From: Lentisphaerota bacterium
GTDB taxonomy: Bacteria > Verrucomicrobiota > Kiritimatiellia > UBA8416 > JAIOPI01
Direction: 5' to 3'
NCBI GenBank assembly: GCA_021413965.1
Contig: JAIOPI010000016.1
Span: 1-49,450, forward strand
DNA length: 49,450 nucleotides
The notes under the pieces are model-generated. The model ran no database searches. It was not told where the DNA came from and saw only the letters and a list, made by a program, of their open reading frames with translations. Positions 37,508 to 45,904 of this stretch are shown here, piece after piece (within the stretch, counting starts at the first letter, position 1; each line of letters starts with the position of its first letter). The translations under genes and the position numbers were made by a program.

Positions 37508-39043
37508 ATGTACGAATCACTGATGGGAACGTTGAGAGCATGCTTCAGCTACGGCGCCACACGCACCGTCCTTCTGGCCGCCTCCGGCGTCGTCATGGCC
37601 TGTCTCGCCGCGTGGGCCGCGCCTGCCTTTCGAGCCGTGGTCGCCCGCGGCCTGGCGCGCGAGGGCTGGCGAGGGGGCCTGACAGGCGGAATGACCGGCA
37701 GCTTCAAGATCCTGCTCCTCCTCCTCCTGGCCCGGCTCTGCATGACCATCCTCAGCCGACAGGCGGATCTCTTCGAACACCAGCACGGCCGTGTCACCGA
37801 GGAAAATCGCTCAGCCGTGCTGATGAAGTGGGGCTACCCGCATGAGCAGTCTGAACTGGAAGTCCGGCATACGCGCGAGCGGATCTGGGTCACGCGACAG
37901 CTCCAGGTCGAAGAGAAGGACAAGGATCCCAGGATCCTCACGGAGTGCTATTGGAAAGATGAGGCACCCCCCGTACAGGCCGTCAACGGCCGCCTGCCGA
38001 CTGTGTTTACCACCCGCGAGGAAACTCGCGACGTTCCGGTCAATCAGCGCTCCGTCACCGCCGCCGAGATCGCCATTCACGTGCGCAACAATCCACGCCG
38101 GCTGGGCAATGCCAATTACGCCGGCTACGAGGACGACTGGCAACTCCGCTACACCGTGATGAATCGCAGCGCATGGGACACCACCGCACACCTCTCCTTC
38201 CCACTGCCAGCCGAAACCGGACTCTTTGACGACCTCGATATCCGCATCGACGACCAACTGCTGGACACGGCCGAAGCGGACGGCGAGTCCGCGCTGACAT
38301 GGGAGCTGCCCATGACCGCCGGAACCTCGCGTGTCGTATCCATCCGCTACCACTCGCGTGGACTGGAGTACCTGCGCTACATCCCCCAGCGCATGACCCA
38401 GACCGGGCGCTACCGCGTGGCTTTGACGGTTGAGGGAGTCCCTCCCGGAAAACTTGACTACCCGATCGGCTCGATGCCACCTGCCGAAAACCTGGCGACC
38501 ATCGCAACCATGCCCTATACCCTGACATGGAAACTGGACAACGCCCTCACCTCCTATGACCTGGGCATACGGCTACCCGAGGCTGAGCAACCCGATTACC
38601 ACTTCACCCATCTGCTCGCGGAGGCGCCCGTCGGAGCGGCATGGCTGCTGGCGATGCTGACCCTCCCTCGCCTGATCCTTGGCTTGCGTGTGCGGCCGGC
38701 CATCGTGGCCCTCTTGGCCGCTCTCTACATGCTCCACTACACACTCATGGGGCGGCTCGCGGACATCCTCAGCGGATTCGCAGCCCCATTCGCCATATCG
38801 GCCACGCTGCTGCCTCTGACGGTCCTCGCCTTTCGGATCGCTGACCGGCAGGAAGGCTGGTTTCCGCGACTTCAAGATGCGGCGGTCTTCACGGTCCTTG
38901 CCGTCCTATACCCCCTCATGATCGTGGATCACGACCGTACCGACCTCTGGATGCAAATCCTGATCATGCTTAACCTATTCTATCTGTGCATGTTATGCGC
39001 ATTCTCATGGCGTCGCGCCGTCGCCCGCCCACGTCTCCCCTGA
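37508..39043 (+). CDS. CreD-like inner-membrane protein
   Basis: 511 residues. Two N-terminal helices (about 20-42 and 65-82), a large extracytoplasmic beta-rich region (about 85-370) and about five C-terminal helices (380-395, 400-425, 430-448, 460-475, 482-500). This is the topology of CreD/CetA, and PAIVALLAALYMLHYTLMGR followed by FAAPFAISATLLPLTVLAF loosely follows the conserved membrane block of CreD. Sequence similarity is weak by eye, so the assignment rests on topology and on the CreB/CreC-like genes just upstream. AAGGAG precedes the ATG. The 135-bp gap after the kinase holds no gene. Confidence 0.6.
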   Translation: MYESLMGTLRACFSYGATRTVLLAASGVVMACLAAWAAPAFRAVVARGLAREGWRGGLTGGMTGSFKILLLLLLARLCMTILSRQADLFEHQHGRVTEENRSAVLMKWGYPHEQSELEVRHTRERIWVTRQLQVEEKDKDPRILTECYWKDEAPPVQAVNGRLPTVFTTREETRDVPVNQRSVTAAEIAIHVRNNPRRLGNANYAGYEDDWQLRYTVMNRSAWDTTAHLSFPLPAETGLFDDLDIRIDDQLLDTAEADGESALTWELPMTAGTSRVVSIRYHSRGLEYLRYIPQRMTQTGRYRVALTVEGVPPGKLDYPIGSMPPAENLATIATMPYTLTWKLDNALTSYDLGIRLPEAEQPDYHFTHLLAEAPVGAAWLLAMLTLPRLILGLRVRPAIVALLAALYMLHYTLMGRLADILSGFAAPFAISATLLPLTVLAFRIADRQEGWFPRLQDAAVFTVLAVLYPLMIVDHDRTDLWMQILIMLNLFYLCMLCAFSWRRAVARPRLP

Positions 39044-39072
39044 CCGTCTGGCCGGCAACTCCGCGATTCCTG

Positions 39073-39096
39073 CCACCTATTTACCCACCTATTTAC
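39073..39096 (+). repeat. Two tandem 12-bp repeats upstream of the carboxylase promoter
   Basis: CCACCTATTTAC occurs twice without gap, about 52 bp upstream of the -35. Direct repeats spaced by roughly one helical turn are typical of regulator sites, but no regulator is identified. Confidence 0.5.
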
Positions 39097-39147
39097 CTGT
39101 CCCCATGCCCCCAAGCATCGCCTGCCGGGCACCCCCATTTTGCCGCT

Positions 39148-39176
39148 TTGACTCCGGCGCCCCTTTTCCCTAGGAT
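39148..39176 (+). promoter_or_regulatory. Strong sigma70 promoter of the acyl-CoA carboxylase
   Basis: TTGACT (39148-39153), 17-bp spacer, TAGGAT (39171-39176). Predicted start near 39183 and a 68-nt leader. No clear Shine-Dalgarno precedes the ATG at 39251. Confidence 0.7.
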
Positions 39177-39250
39177 CACCCCATTATTCAGAGAGTCTTT
39201 TCCAGGATTGCCTCCCAAACGCGGATGTCGTAAATAGTTTCCCCCCTGTT

Positions 39251-42200
39251 ATGTCCAAAAGGTACATCACACGTGACGAGCTGTTCCTGCGCGCGGAACA
39301 GATGGCCCATGACTTCTCCCTGTTCCCTCAGCGGGAGGATCCGGCTGCCCACCTGGAGGGACTCCTTCCCAAGTACGAAATCCAGAAGCGCTTGCGCGAA
39401 CTGGACGCACTCGACGTCGACGCCTACATCCAGGAAACCGTCCAGCCTTCCGAGGCCAAGGACCGCCTGGACGCCCGCCGTATCCTGCGCCGCATGAAAG
39501 CCGAACCCCTCGTCGAGGGGGAAGAAGGCGCGCTTTACTGGTCTGAATGCATCCTCGAGGATGAAGGGCGTTCGCGTCGCATCGGCGTTCTCGCCCAGGA
39601 CCGCTCCCAGAACAACGGGGTCTGGATGCCCGAACACCACCGCAAGGCAGTCAAGGCCATCCGCGGCTTCACCCAGCGCGGCCTGCCCATCGTCACCTTC
39701 ATCGACACCCCCGGCGCCGATGCCGGTGCCGACGCCAACTTGCGCAACCAGGCTCACTCGATCTCACACCTGATCGCCGAAATGGCCCAAATCGACGTTC
39801 CCTGCGTCGGGATCATCCTGGGCAACGGCTATTCCGGCGGCGCCATCCCCCTCGCCACCGTGAACATCCTCCTCTCCGTCCGCGATGGCGTCTTCAACAC
39901 CATTCAACCGCAGGGGCTTGCCAATATCGCCCGCAAGTACGACCTGTCCTGGCAGGAGTGCGCCAAGTTCGTGGGCGTCTCCGCCTATGAACTCTACCAG
40001 CAGGGCTATATCGACGGGATTATCGACTTCGTGCCCGGCGAGCGCGCCAAGCTGACCAACCTCAAGCGCGCCATCCTGTCCAGCATCGCCCTCGTCGAAC
40101 GCTCCGCCATCGAATTCGTCTCCCGCAACCCCGTCGTCTTCGACCACTATCGCCGCAGCATCGAGCGCTATGTCGATCCGGAACCCGGTCTGCAGCAAAT
40201 GCTCGCCGGATCCGCCCTGTCCGTGGCCGAATCCCCCACCACCCAGCTCAACATCTTCGGCGTCGCCTACCGCTATCTCCGCTACCTGACCCTCCGCAAA
40301 CGCCTGCGCTCCATTTCCATCGACAGCTACGGCCGCCTCAGCGATCTCGAAATCCCCAAGGGCGACCTGCACAAGCGCGCGGAAGAAGAGCGGCGCCACG
40401 CGTTCGAGCAGTGGCTCAAAGCCCCGCTCGAATTGCGCTATGACGACCGCCTCCTGAAGGCCTGGAAGGTCTACCGCCTGCGCCGCCGCGCCGTGAACGA
40501 ACCGCGCGGTCGATTCCGCCGCCTGGTGTTCGGATCCTCGGACATGCAGTTCGCCGAGGCCCGCTCCCGGCTCTGCCTCCAGTACGCCCTCTACCTGTTC
40601 AACCTGTGGAAAACCGCCGCGCCCGGCAACTTCCGCTCGCTCATCACCTACCTGATTGAGCACAGCGAACCGCCGACGGATAAGGAAGACGTCGACATGA
40701 CGGTGCTGGATGTCCTCCTCCAGCCCAACATCCGTCAGACGTTCATCGAAGAATGCGAAGACCTGCTGATCTTCGATGCCACCTACGACCATATCATCGA
40801 GAACCTGCGCGCCGTCGCCCGTGAAGCCCACGAATCCAACACCATCGCGGAAGCGTCCGTCCGCCAACTGCTCGATACGGCCTTGCGCGCCGCCGCCAAG
40901 GAACTCAGCCACGAGGGGCTCCCCATCCGTGCGCCTGAGGAGAATCTCGAGGACCGCCTGCGCAAGCAGTTCGACGCCTGGATCCGGCGCTTCATCGAGT
41001 TCCCCGACCACGCCGAAGCCCTCAAGTCCATTGAGGCCTGGAAGAAACAGGTATTCCCGCGCCTCTCCGAAACCCTCTTCGCCATCGTCACCTTTATCGT
41101 CCAGACACTCTTGCCCCGCCTCGATACGGCCAAATCCGGCGGCAAGCGCTACGACGGCCGCATCCAACCCAAAAACATCGGCATCAAGGATTTCTGGAAC
41201 CGCCTGTCCATCGCCTACCGCGACTTGCTCATCCAGGACCTGCTCGGCCGCGCCAAGCGCAAGCAGGTCGTCACCTCGCGCATGCTCATCGACCGGTTCT
41301 TCGGCAACTTCCACGAACTCGATGCCAACCTGATGAGCGCCGACCCGGCCCATTTCCCAGGCTTCCGGCTCTCCATCGAAGAAGCCCTCTCCCGCAAGGT
41401 CACCCCCTGCGGCCTCATCACCGGCATCGGCCGCCTCAATGGCGTCCCCGGCCGCCCCCTCATGGGCGTCGCCGTGTCGAACCTCGAATTCCAGGCCGGC
41501 GCCTTCGATATGGCCAGCGCCGAAAAATTCTGCGCCCTCCTGCGCGAATGCATGCAGCGTGACCTCCCCGTGGTCTGCTTCATCTCCTCCGGCGGCATGC
41601 AAACCAAGGAAGGCGCCGGCGCCCTCTTCTCCATGCCCATCGTCAATGACCGCATCACCCGCTTCATCCGCGACCTCAACCTCCCGGTGATCTGCTTCGG
41701 GTTCGGCGACTGCACCGGCGGCGCCCAGGCCAGCTTCGTGACCCATCCGCTCGTCCAGTCATACTACTTCTCCGGCACCAACATGCCTTTCGCCGGCCAG
41801 ATCGTCGTCCCCTCCTACCTGCCGTCCACCGCCACGCTCTCCAACTACCTCTCCGAAGTCGAGGGCGCCATGCGTGGCCTCGTCAAACACCCCTTCTGGG
41901 AGACGCTGGACGAGGAACTCGCCCGCATCGACCCCCGCATGCCCCTGCCCCGCGAAACCGTGGAGGAGGTCGTCGGCCGCATTCTCGAGGGCCGCTTCAC
42001 GACCGCCGAGGACGAGGTCGAGGAAGAAGCCGTCGAAGTCGCCGACGCGTCGCTCCTCAAGCCCGTCCGCAAGGTCCTGATCCACGCCCGCGGCTGCTCA
42101 GCCGCCAAGCTCGTCCGCAAGGCCCAGGAACACGGCATCAGCGTCGTCCTCGTCCAGTCCGATGCGGACGCCGATTCCGCCGTCGCCGGCCAGCTCGGCG

Positions 42201-43807
42201 AGCGCGACCTGCTGGTCTGCATCGGCGGTAACACGCCGGAAGAAAGCTATCTCAACGCCACCAGCGTCATCCGCGTGGCCGAACAGGAGAAGGTCGATGC
42301 CATCCACCCCGGCATCGGCTTCCTCTCCGAAAATGCCTCCTTTGCCAACCTCTGCCGCTCCCATGGCATCAACTTCATCGGCCCCAGCGTCTACAGCATG
42401 GAAATGATGGGCAACAAGTCCAACGCCATCAACACGGCCAAGTCGCTCAATGTCACCACCGTGCCCGGCAGCGACGGTATCGTGACCACCGCCCAGGCGG
42501 CCAAGCGGCTGGCGGCTGAAATCGGCTACCCCGTGCTCATCAAGGCCGTCCATGGCGGCGGCGGCAAAGGCATCCGCGTCGTCTACAACCCGGACGACCT
42601 CCCCGACGCCTTCCGCCAGATCCAGGCCGAGGCCAAGAGCGCCTTCGGCAACAGCGACGTCTATCTCGAACGCTGCGTCACCTCCATGCGCCACGTCGAG
42701 GTCCAGATCCTCCGCGACTACCACGGCAATACCCGCGTGCTCGGCATCCGCGACTGCACCGTGCAGCGCAACAACCAGAAGGTCGTCGAGGAATCCGCCT
42801 CCACCATGCTCCCCAAGAACCTGGAGCAGGACCTCCACCGCTACGCCGCCGCCATCGCCCAGCAGATCGGCTACACCGGCGCCGGCACCGTCGAGTTCAT
42901 CTTCGACATCGACAAGACCGCCGTCTACTTCATGGAGATGAACACGCGGCTGCAGGTCGAACACCCGGTGACCGAAATGGTCAGCGGCGTGGACATTGTC
43001 AAAGCCCAGTTCGACATCGCCTCCGGCGGCAGCATCGCCGACCTGAACATCGGCAACGACGGCCACGCGCTCGAAGTGCGCGTCAACGCCGAAATGGTCG
43101 TCCGCAACGAGCAGGGTCAGGTCACCCTCAAGCCCTCGCCGGGCACCGTCACCAACTGCTACTTCCCCGAAATGCCCCACTCGCAGCTGCTGACCTGCAT
43201 CGCCCCGGGCAAGACCGTCACCCCGTACTACGACAACATGGTGGCCCAGATTATCTGCTGGGGACGTGACCGCCGCGAAGCCGTCGACCGCATGCTGCGC
43301 TACCTCGACGGCGTCCAGATCCGCGGCGTGGCCACCAACATCCCCCTCGTGCGCACGATTCTGAATGACGAGGTCTTCCTGAAGGGCATCTACGATACGA
43401 CGTACCTGCCCAAGCTCCTGCAGCGCATCGATGTGGATGAACTCATCCGCGTCTCCGCCGCCGCCTCGGGCACCACCGCCGCCGAGCTCAGCCTCGAGGC
43501 CATCCAGATCGAAGGCACCACCGAACTCAAGGTCGTGGCCCCTTCCATCGGCGTCTTCTACCTGACGCCCGCCCCCAGCGAACCGGACATGGTGCGCGTG
43601 GGCGATGTCATCGACGTGGATACGAAGCTCTGCATGCTGGAAGCCATGAAGCTCTTCACGACGCTCACGCTGGCGTCCTACAACCGAGATGGCGCCGTGC
43701 TCTACAGCCCCGACCGCAAGTACCGCGTCGTCCGCGTCGTCCCCTCGACCCGCCAGGTCGTGAACACCAACGACCTCCTCTTCGTCGTCGACCCCATCCC
43801 CGCCTGA
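39251..43807 (+). CDS. Single-chain acyl-CoA carboxylase: CT-alpha, CT-beta, biotin carboxylase, biotin carrier
   Basis: 1518 residues that hold all parts of an acetyl/acyl-CoA carboxylase. About 90-290 is AccA-like (GLPIVTFIDTPGADAG, GIILGNGYSGGAIPLATVN, NTIQPQGLANIARKY). About 320-700 is a helical linker without a recognised family. About 715-930 is AccD-like (GLITGIGRLNGVPGRPLMGV, SSGGMQTKEGAGALF, GDCTGGAQASF) without the AccD zinc ribbon. About 937-1400 is biotin carboxylase (GGGGKGIRVV near 1100, EMNTRLQVEHPVTEM near 1230). The C-terminus is a biotinyl domain with CMLEAMKLF (Lys near 1465). It should make malonyl-CoA, or another carboxy-acyl-CoA, for lipid synthesis. The order is opposite to eukaryotic ACC, where biotin carboxylase comes first. 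No partner subunits are nearby. Confidence 0.9.
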   Translation: MSKRYITRDELFLRAEQMAHDFSLFPQREDPAAHLEGLLPKYEIQKRLRELDALDVDAYIQETVQPSEAKDRLDARRILRRMKAEPLVEGEEGALYWSECILEDEGRSRRIGVLAQDRSQNNGVWMPEHHRKAVKAIRGFTQRGLPIVTFIDTPGADAGADANLRNQAHSISHLIAEMAQIDVPCVGIILGNGYSGGAIPLATVNILLSVRDGVFNTIQPQGLANIARKYDLSWQECAKFVGVSAYELYQQGYIDGIIDFVPGERAKLTNLKRAILSSIALVERSAIEFVSRNPVVFDHYRRSIERYVDPEPGLQQMLAGSALSVAESPTTQLNIFGVAYRYLRYLTLRKRLRSISIDSYGRLSDLEIPKGDLHKRAEEERRHAFEQWLKAPLELRYDDRLLKAWKVYRLRRRAVNEPRGRFRRLVFGSSDMQFAEARSRLCLQYALYLFNLWKTAAPGNFRSLITYLIEHSEPPTDKEDVDMTVLDVLLQPNIRQTFIEECEDLLIFDATYDHIIENLRAVAREAHESNTIAEASVRQLLDTALRAAAKELSHEGLPIRAPEENLEDRLRKQFDAWIRRFIEFPDHAEALKSIEAWKKQVFPRLSETLFAIVTFIVQTLLPRLDTAKSGGKRYDGRIQPKNIGIKDFWNRLSIAYRDLLIQDLLGRAKRKQVVTSRMLIDRFFGNFHELDANLMSADPAHFPGFRLSIEEALSRKVTPCGLITGIGRLNGVPGRPLMGVAVSNLEFQAGAFDMASAEKFCALLRECMQRDLPVVCFISSGGMQTKEGAGALFSMPIVNDRITRFIRDLNLPVICFGFGDCTGGAQASFVTHPLVQSYYFSGTNMPFAGQIVVPSYLPSTATLSNYLSEVEGAMRGLVKHPFWETLDEELARIDPRMPLPRETVEEVVGRILEGRFTTAEDEVEEEAVEVADASLLKPVRKVLIHARGCSAAKLVRKAQEHGISVVLVQSDADADSAVAGQLGERDLLVCIGGNTPEESYLNATSVIRVAEQEKVDAIHPGIGFLSENASFANLCRSHGINFIGPSVYSMEMMGNKSNAINTAKSLNVTTVPGSDGIVTTAQAAKRLAAEIGYPVLIKAVHGGGGKGIRVVYNPDDLPDAFRQIQAEAKSAFGNSDVYLERCVTSMRHVEVQILRDYHGNTRVLGIRDCTVQRNNQKVVEESASTMLPKNLEQDLHRYAAAIAQQIGYTGAGTVEFIFDIDKTAVYFMEMNTRLQVEHPVTEMVSGVDIVKAQFDIASGGSIADLNIGNDGHALEVRVNAEMVVRNEQGQVTLKPSPGTVTNCYFPEMPHSQLLTCIAPGKTVTPYYDNMVAQIICWGRDRREAVDRMLRYLDGVQIRGVATNIPLVRTILNDEVFLKGIYDTTYLPKLLQRIDVDELIRVSAAASGTTAAELSLEAIQIEGTTELKVVAPSIGVFYLTPAPSEPDMVRVGDVIDVDTKLCMLEAMKLFTTLTLASYNRDGAVLYSPDRKYRVVRVVPSTRQVVNTNDLLFVVDPIPA

Positions 43808-43858
43808 AGCGGCGGTGTTCAGTGGTCAGCAATCGGTGGTCGGGGTCACGTTTCCGGC

Positions 43859-43963
43859 GCTCACGCAGAGTCCGCGGAGATCGCAGAGGCTGCACGCGAA
43901 CCGCTGAGTAGCGGTTCAGGCCGAATGCGCCTGCTCGGCGACCTCTGTGTGCTCTGCGTGAGC
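43859..43963. repeat. Nested palindromic intergenic element
   Basis: Outer 12-bp arms GCTCACGCAGAG (43859-43870) and the perfect complement (43952-43963) enclose further CGCAGAG/CTCTGTG-like pairs and a central perfect 8-bp hairpin GAACCGCT-gagt-AGCGGTTC (43898-43917). It fills the gap between convergent carboxylase and SphA-like genes, so it may end both transcripts; the CGCAGAG theme recurs as dispersed intergenic repeats in many bacteria. Confidence 0.65.
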
Positions 43964-44006
43964 CTTCCCCCGCTGAAAGGTGCCAACCTGTAGCCGAAAA
44001 TCGCGC

Positions 44007-44927
44007 TTACAGCGGCGCGATAATCTTCAGCCACATGCGCTGGCCTTCAGGCTTGTTCTCCACTTCAAACTCTTCCTGGTACGCCGCCACGAACGTCAGC
44101 TTGCCGATCGCATAGGCCACCTGCGGGCCCGCCGCCATCGCCTGTCCCTTGCCCAGCTGCGCCGGCGGCGGATAGCCCGCCGGATAGTCGTCGTCGCTGA
44201 CCTGCTTGTAGTAATAGCCGCCCGCGCCAAGCTTCCAGTTCTTCACCACCTTGCCGACGGCGTAGTCCACGTGAAACTCGTCGCCCGACTGCACATCCGT
44301 GTCGTCATTTTTCATGTTGAAGTCGTACATGGCCTTGGCCGATACATCCCAGCCGCGATCCAGGTACGAGCACGCCACGACCGGCTCAATCGTCCAGTAG
44401 TTGCGCCCGATGTTCGCCACGTCGTCCTTGTCGTAGGCCCCCACCGGCACATAGGTGTCCACGCCGGCAGCGCAGTGAATCTTGCCCTTGTGCCACGACA
44501 CCACCACCGGATCCACGATCAGGTCGCCCAGACCAAACTTGTCCTCTTTGCCCAGGACAGGGTGATCAACATCCACGTACAGGAGCGGCACGAAAATCTG
44601 CTGCGCCCAAAGGCCGCCAAACACGTGCTGCTTCGTCACGTGGATCAGGCGCACCACCGTGCCCCCGACCGTCAGATCGAAATCCTGCGACTCCGTCGGC
44701 CCGTTCGGCCCGACAAAAACAAAGTCATCCCCGTTGGCATTCGCAAATTTGTCAGCGGTGTACCACAGGTTGTAGTCGATGATGTAGTTCCCCGGCGGCG
44801 GCACCGCACCGGTCATGAAGCCCTCCGCGCCGTTCGGATAGGCCCCGCCACCGCCTTCCGTCGCCAGCACCTGCCCCGCCAGACCGGCCACCAGCATCAC
44901 GCTCAGCATCCATCCCGATCGACTCAT
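44007..44927 (-). CDS. Outer-membrane transporter-like protein, MetA/SphA family
   Basis: 306 residues. Signal peptide 1-22 (GWMLSVMLVAGLAGQVLA). The mature start EGGGGAYPNGAEGFMTGAVPPPGNY is the hallmark of the phenol MetA/SphA-like family of beta-barrels; alternating strands continue to the C-terminal aromatic strand ending MWLKIIAPL. Family members are putative outer-membrane channels for hydrophobic substrates near aromatic catabolism genes, but no such genes are here. The start at 44927 is fixed by the signal peptide. Confidence 0.85.
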   Translation of the reverse strand: MSRSGWMLSVMLVAGLAGQVLATEGGGGAYPNGAEGFMTGAVPPPGNYIIDYNLWYTADKFANANGDDFVFVGPNGPTESQDFDLTVGGTVVRLIHVTKQHVFGGLWAQQIFVPLLYVDVDHPVLGKEDKFGLGDLIVDPVVVSWHKGKIHCAAGVDTYVPVGAYDKDDVANIGRNYWTIEPVVACSYLDRGWDVSAKAMYDFNMKNDDTDVQSGDEFHVDYAVGKVVKNWKLGAGGYYYKQVSDDDYPAGYPPPAQLGKGQAMAAGPQVAYAIGKLTFVAAYQEEFEVENKPEGQRMWLKIIAPL

Positions 44928-45045
44928 CGCAGTACCCCGCGGTTACGCAGCCCGGATTCGCCCGGCTGCAGGTTTTCCCAACCCCGACTGTCACCCGCCA
45001 AAATGGTCCATCTCCCCCCCCGCCGACAAGCCAGAAATGAGCCCC

Positions 45046-45684
45046 CTAGCGCCCCATCAGATCATCCAACTCGCGCAACCGCTCCTGGCTGAGCTCGCGC
45101 GCATCGCCGAGCACAGACGCGTAAATCTGAATGCGTGCGAGGTTGTCCAGCACTTCAAGGCGGTCGAACGCCTCGAGCAGCGAACGCCCCACCGCCAGCA
45201 CACCATGGTTCTCCATGAGCACGCATGCGGTCTGCGGCCCGATGCTGCCGGCCACGCTATCCGCCAACCCGGCCGTGCCCGTCAGCGCGTACGGTGCAAA
45301 CACCGGCTCACCCACCAGCGCGTAGGCCTCCGCGATCAGGTGGCTGTTCAAGCGCCGGTCCGCCACGCAAAAGGCACTCGCCGCCGGCGGATGCGCATGC
45401 ACGATGGCCTGCACCCGCGGATGCCGCCGCAAAATCTCCAGGTGCATCGCCGTCTCGGAACTGGGCTTCAACGCCGGCGTCCGGTTCTCCCCCCCGGGAC
45501 CCATCACCGCCACGTCCGCCGCCGTCATCCGCCCCTTGTCCGTGGCCGCCGCCGTGATCACCACCGTCCCGTCCACCAGCCGCAGCGAGATGTTGCCCCC
45601 CGACGTCGTCGTCAGCTTCTGCTGATAGAGCCGCGTCATGAACGCCGCCACCTCCGCCCGCCCTGCTTCAGTATCCATGTCCAT
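45046..45684 (-). CDS. Class II aldolase/adducin-family protein (fuculose-phosphate-aldolase-like)
   Basis: 212 residues. Motifs of the zinc aldolase family: TTSGGNISLR, PSSETAMHLEILRR (with the catalytic Glu), VHAHPPAASAF (two zinc His) and a third zinc His in LMENHGVLAVG. Related to FucA, RhaD-like and methylthioribulose-phosphate dehydratase proteins; the substrate is not decided by these motifs. ATG 45684 is preferred, with GGGG upstream; an in-frame start at 45714 is weaker. Confidence 0.85.
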   Translation of the reverse strand: MDMDTEAGRAEVAAFMTRLYQQKLTTTSGGNISLRLVDGTVVITAAATDKGRMTAADVAVMGPGGENRTPALKPSSETAMHLEILRRHPRVQAIVHAHPPAASAFCVADRRLNSHLIAEAYALVGEPVFAPYALTGTAGLADSVAGSIGPQTACVLMENHGVLAVGRSLLEAFDRLEVLDNLARIQIYASVLGDARELSQERLRELDDLMGR

Positions 45685-45742
45685 GGCGCCCCATTCTGCC
45701 GACGAAAGGCGCAAGCGGCTAGCCAGAACAATCCCGTCGCCC

Positions 45743-45882
45743 CCCCCCTCACCCGAACTCTCTCCCCCGGTGGGGAGCGGCGCAAGGAAGCCGAATCAAC
45801 CTCACAGAACGGTGCGCAATATGAGTAACGCTATCGGCCGCCCGGCCCTCTTCCCGCCGGGGGAGAGGGTAGGGTGAGGGGC
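45743..45882. repeat. Long inverted repeat between the aldolase and integrase genes
   Basis: The left arm around 45743-45776 (CCCCTCACCC, then CTCTCCCCCGG) is complementary to the right arm 45849-45882 (CCGGGGGAGAG, then GGGTGAGGGG), with a loop of about 70 bp. The CCCTCACCC/CTCTCCC theme is a common dispersed repeat in bacterial genomes. It lies beyond the integrase stop, at the outer edge of the integron. Confidence 0.6.
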
Positions 45883-45904
45883 GCAACAGCCGAATCGTTC
45901 CGGC

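Noticed and set aside
39764..41746. Minus-strand open frame of 660 codons inside the carboxylase gene
   Set aside because: Acidic low-complexity shadow; the plus-strand carboxyltransferase motifs are unambiguous.
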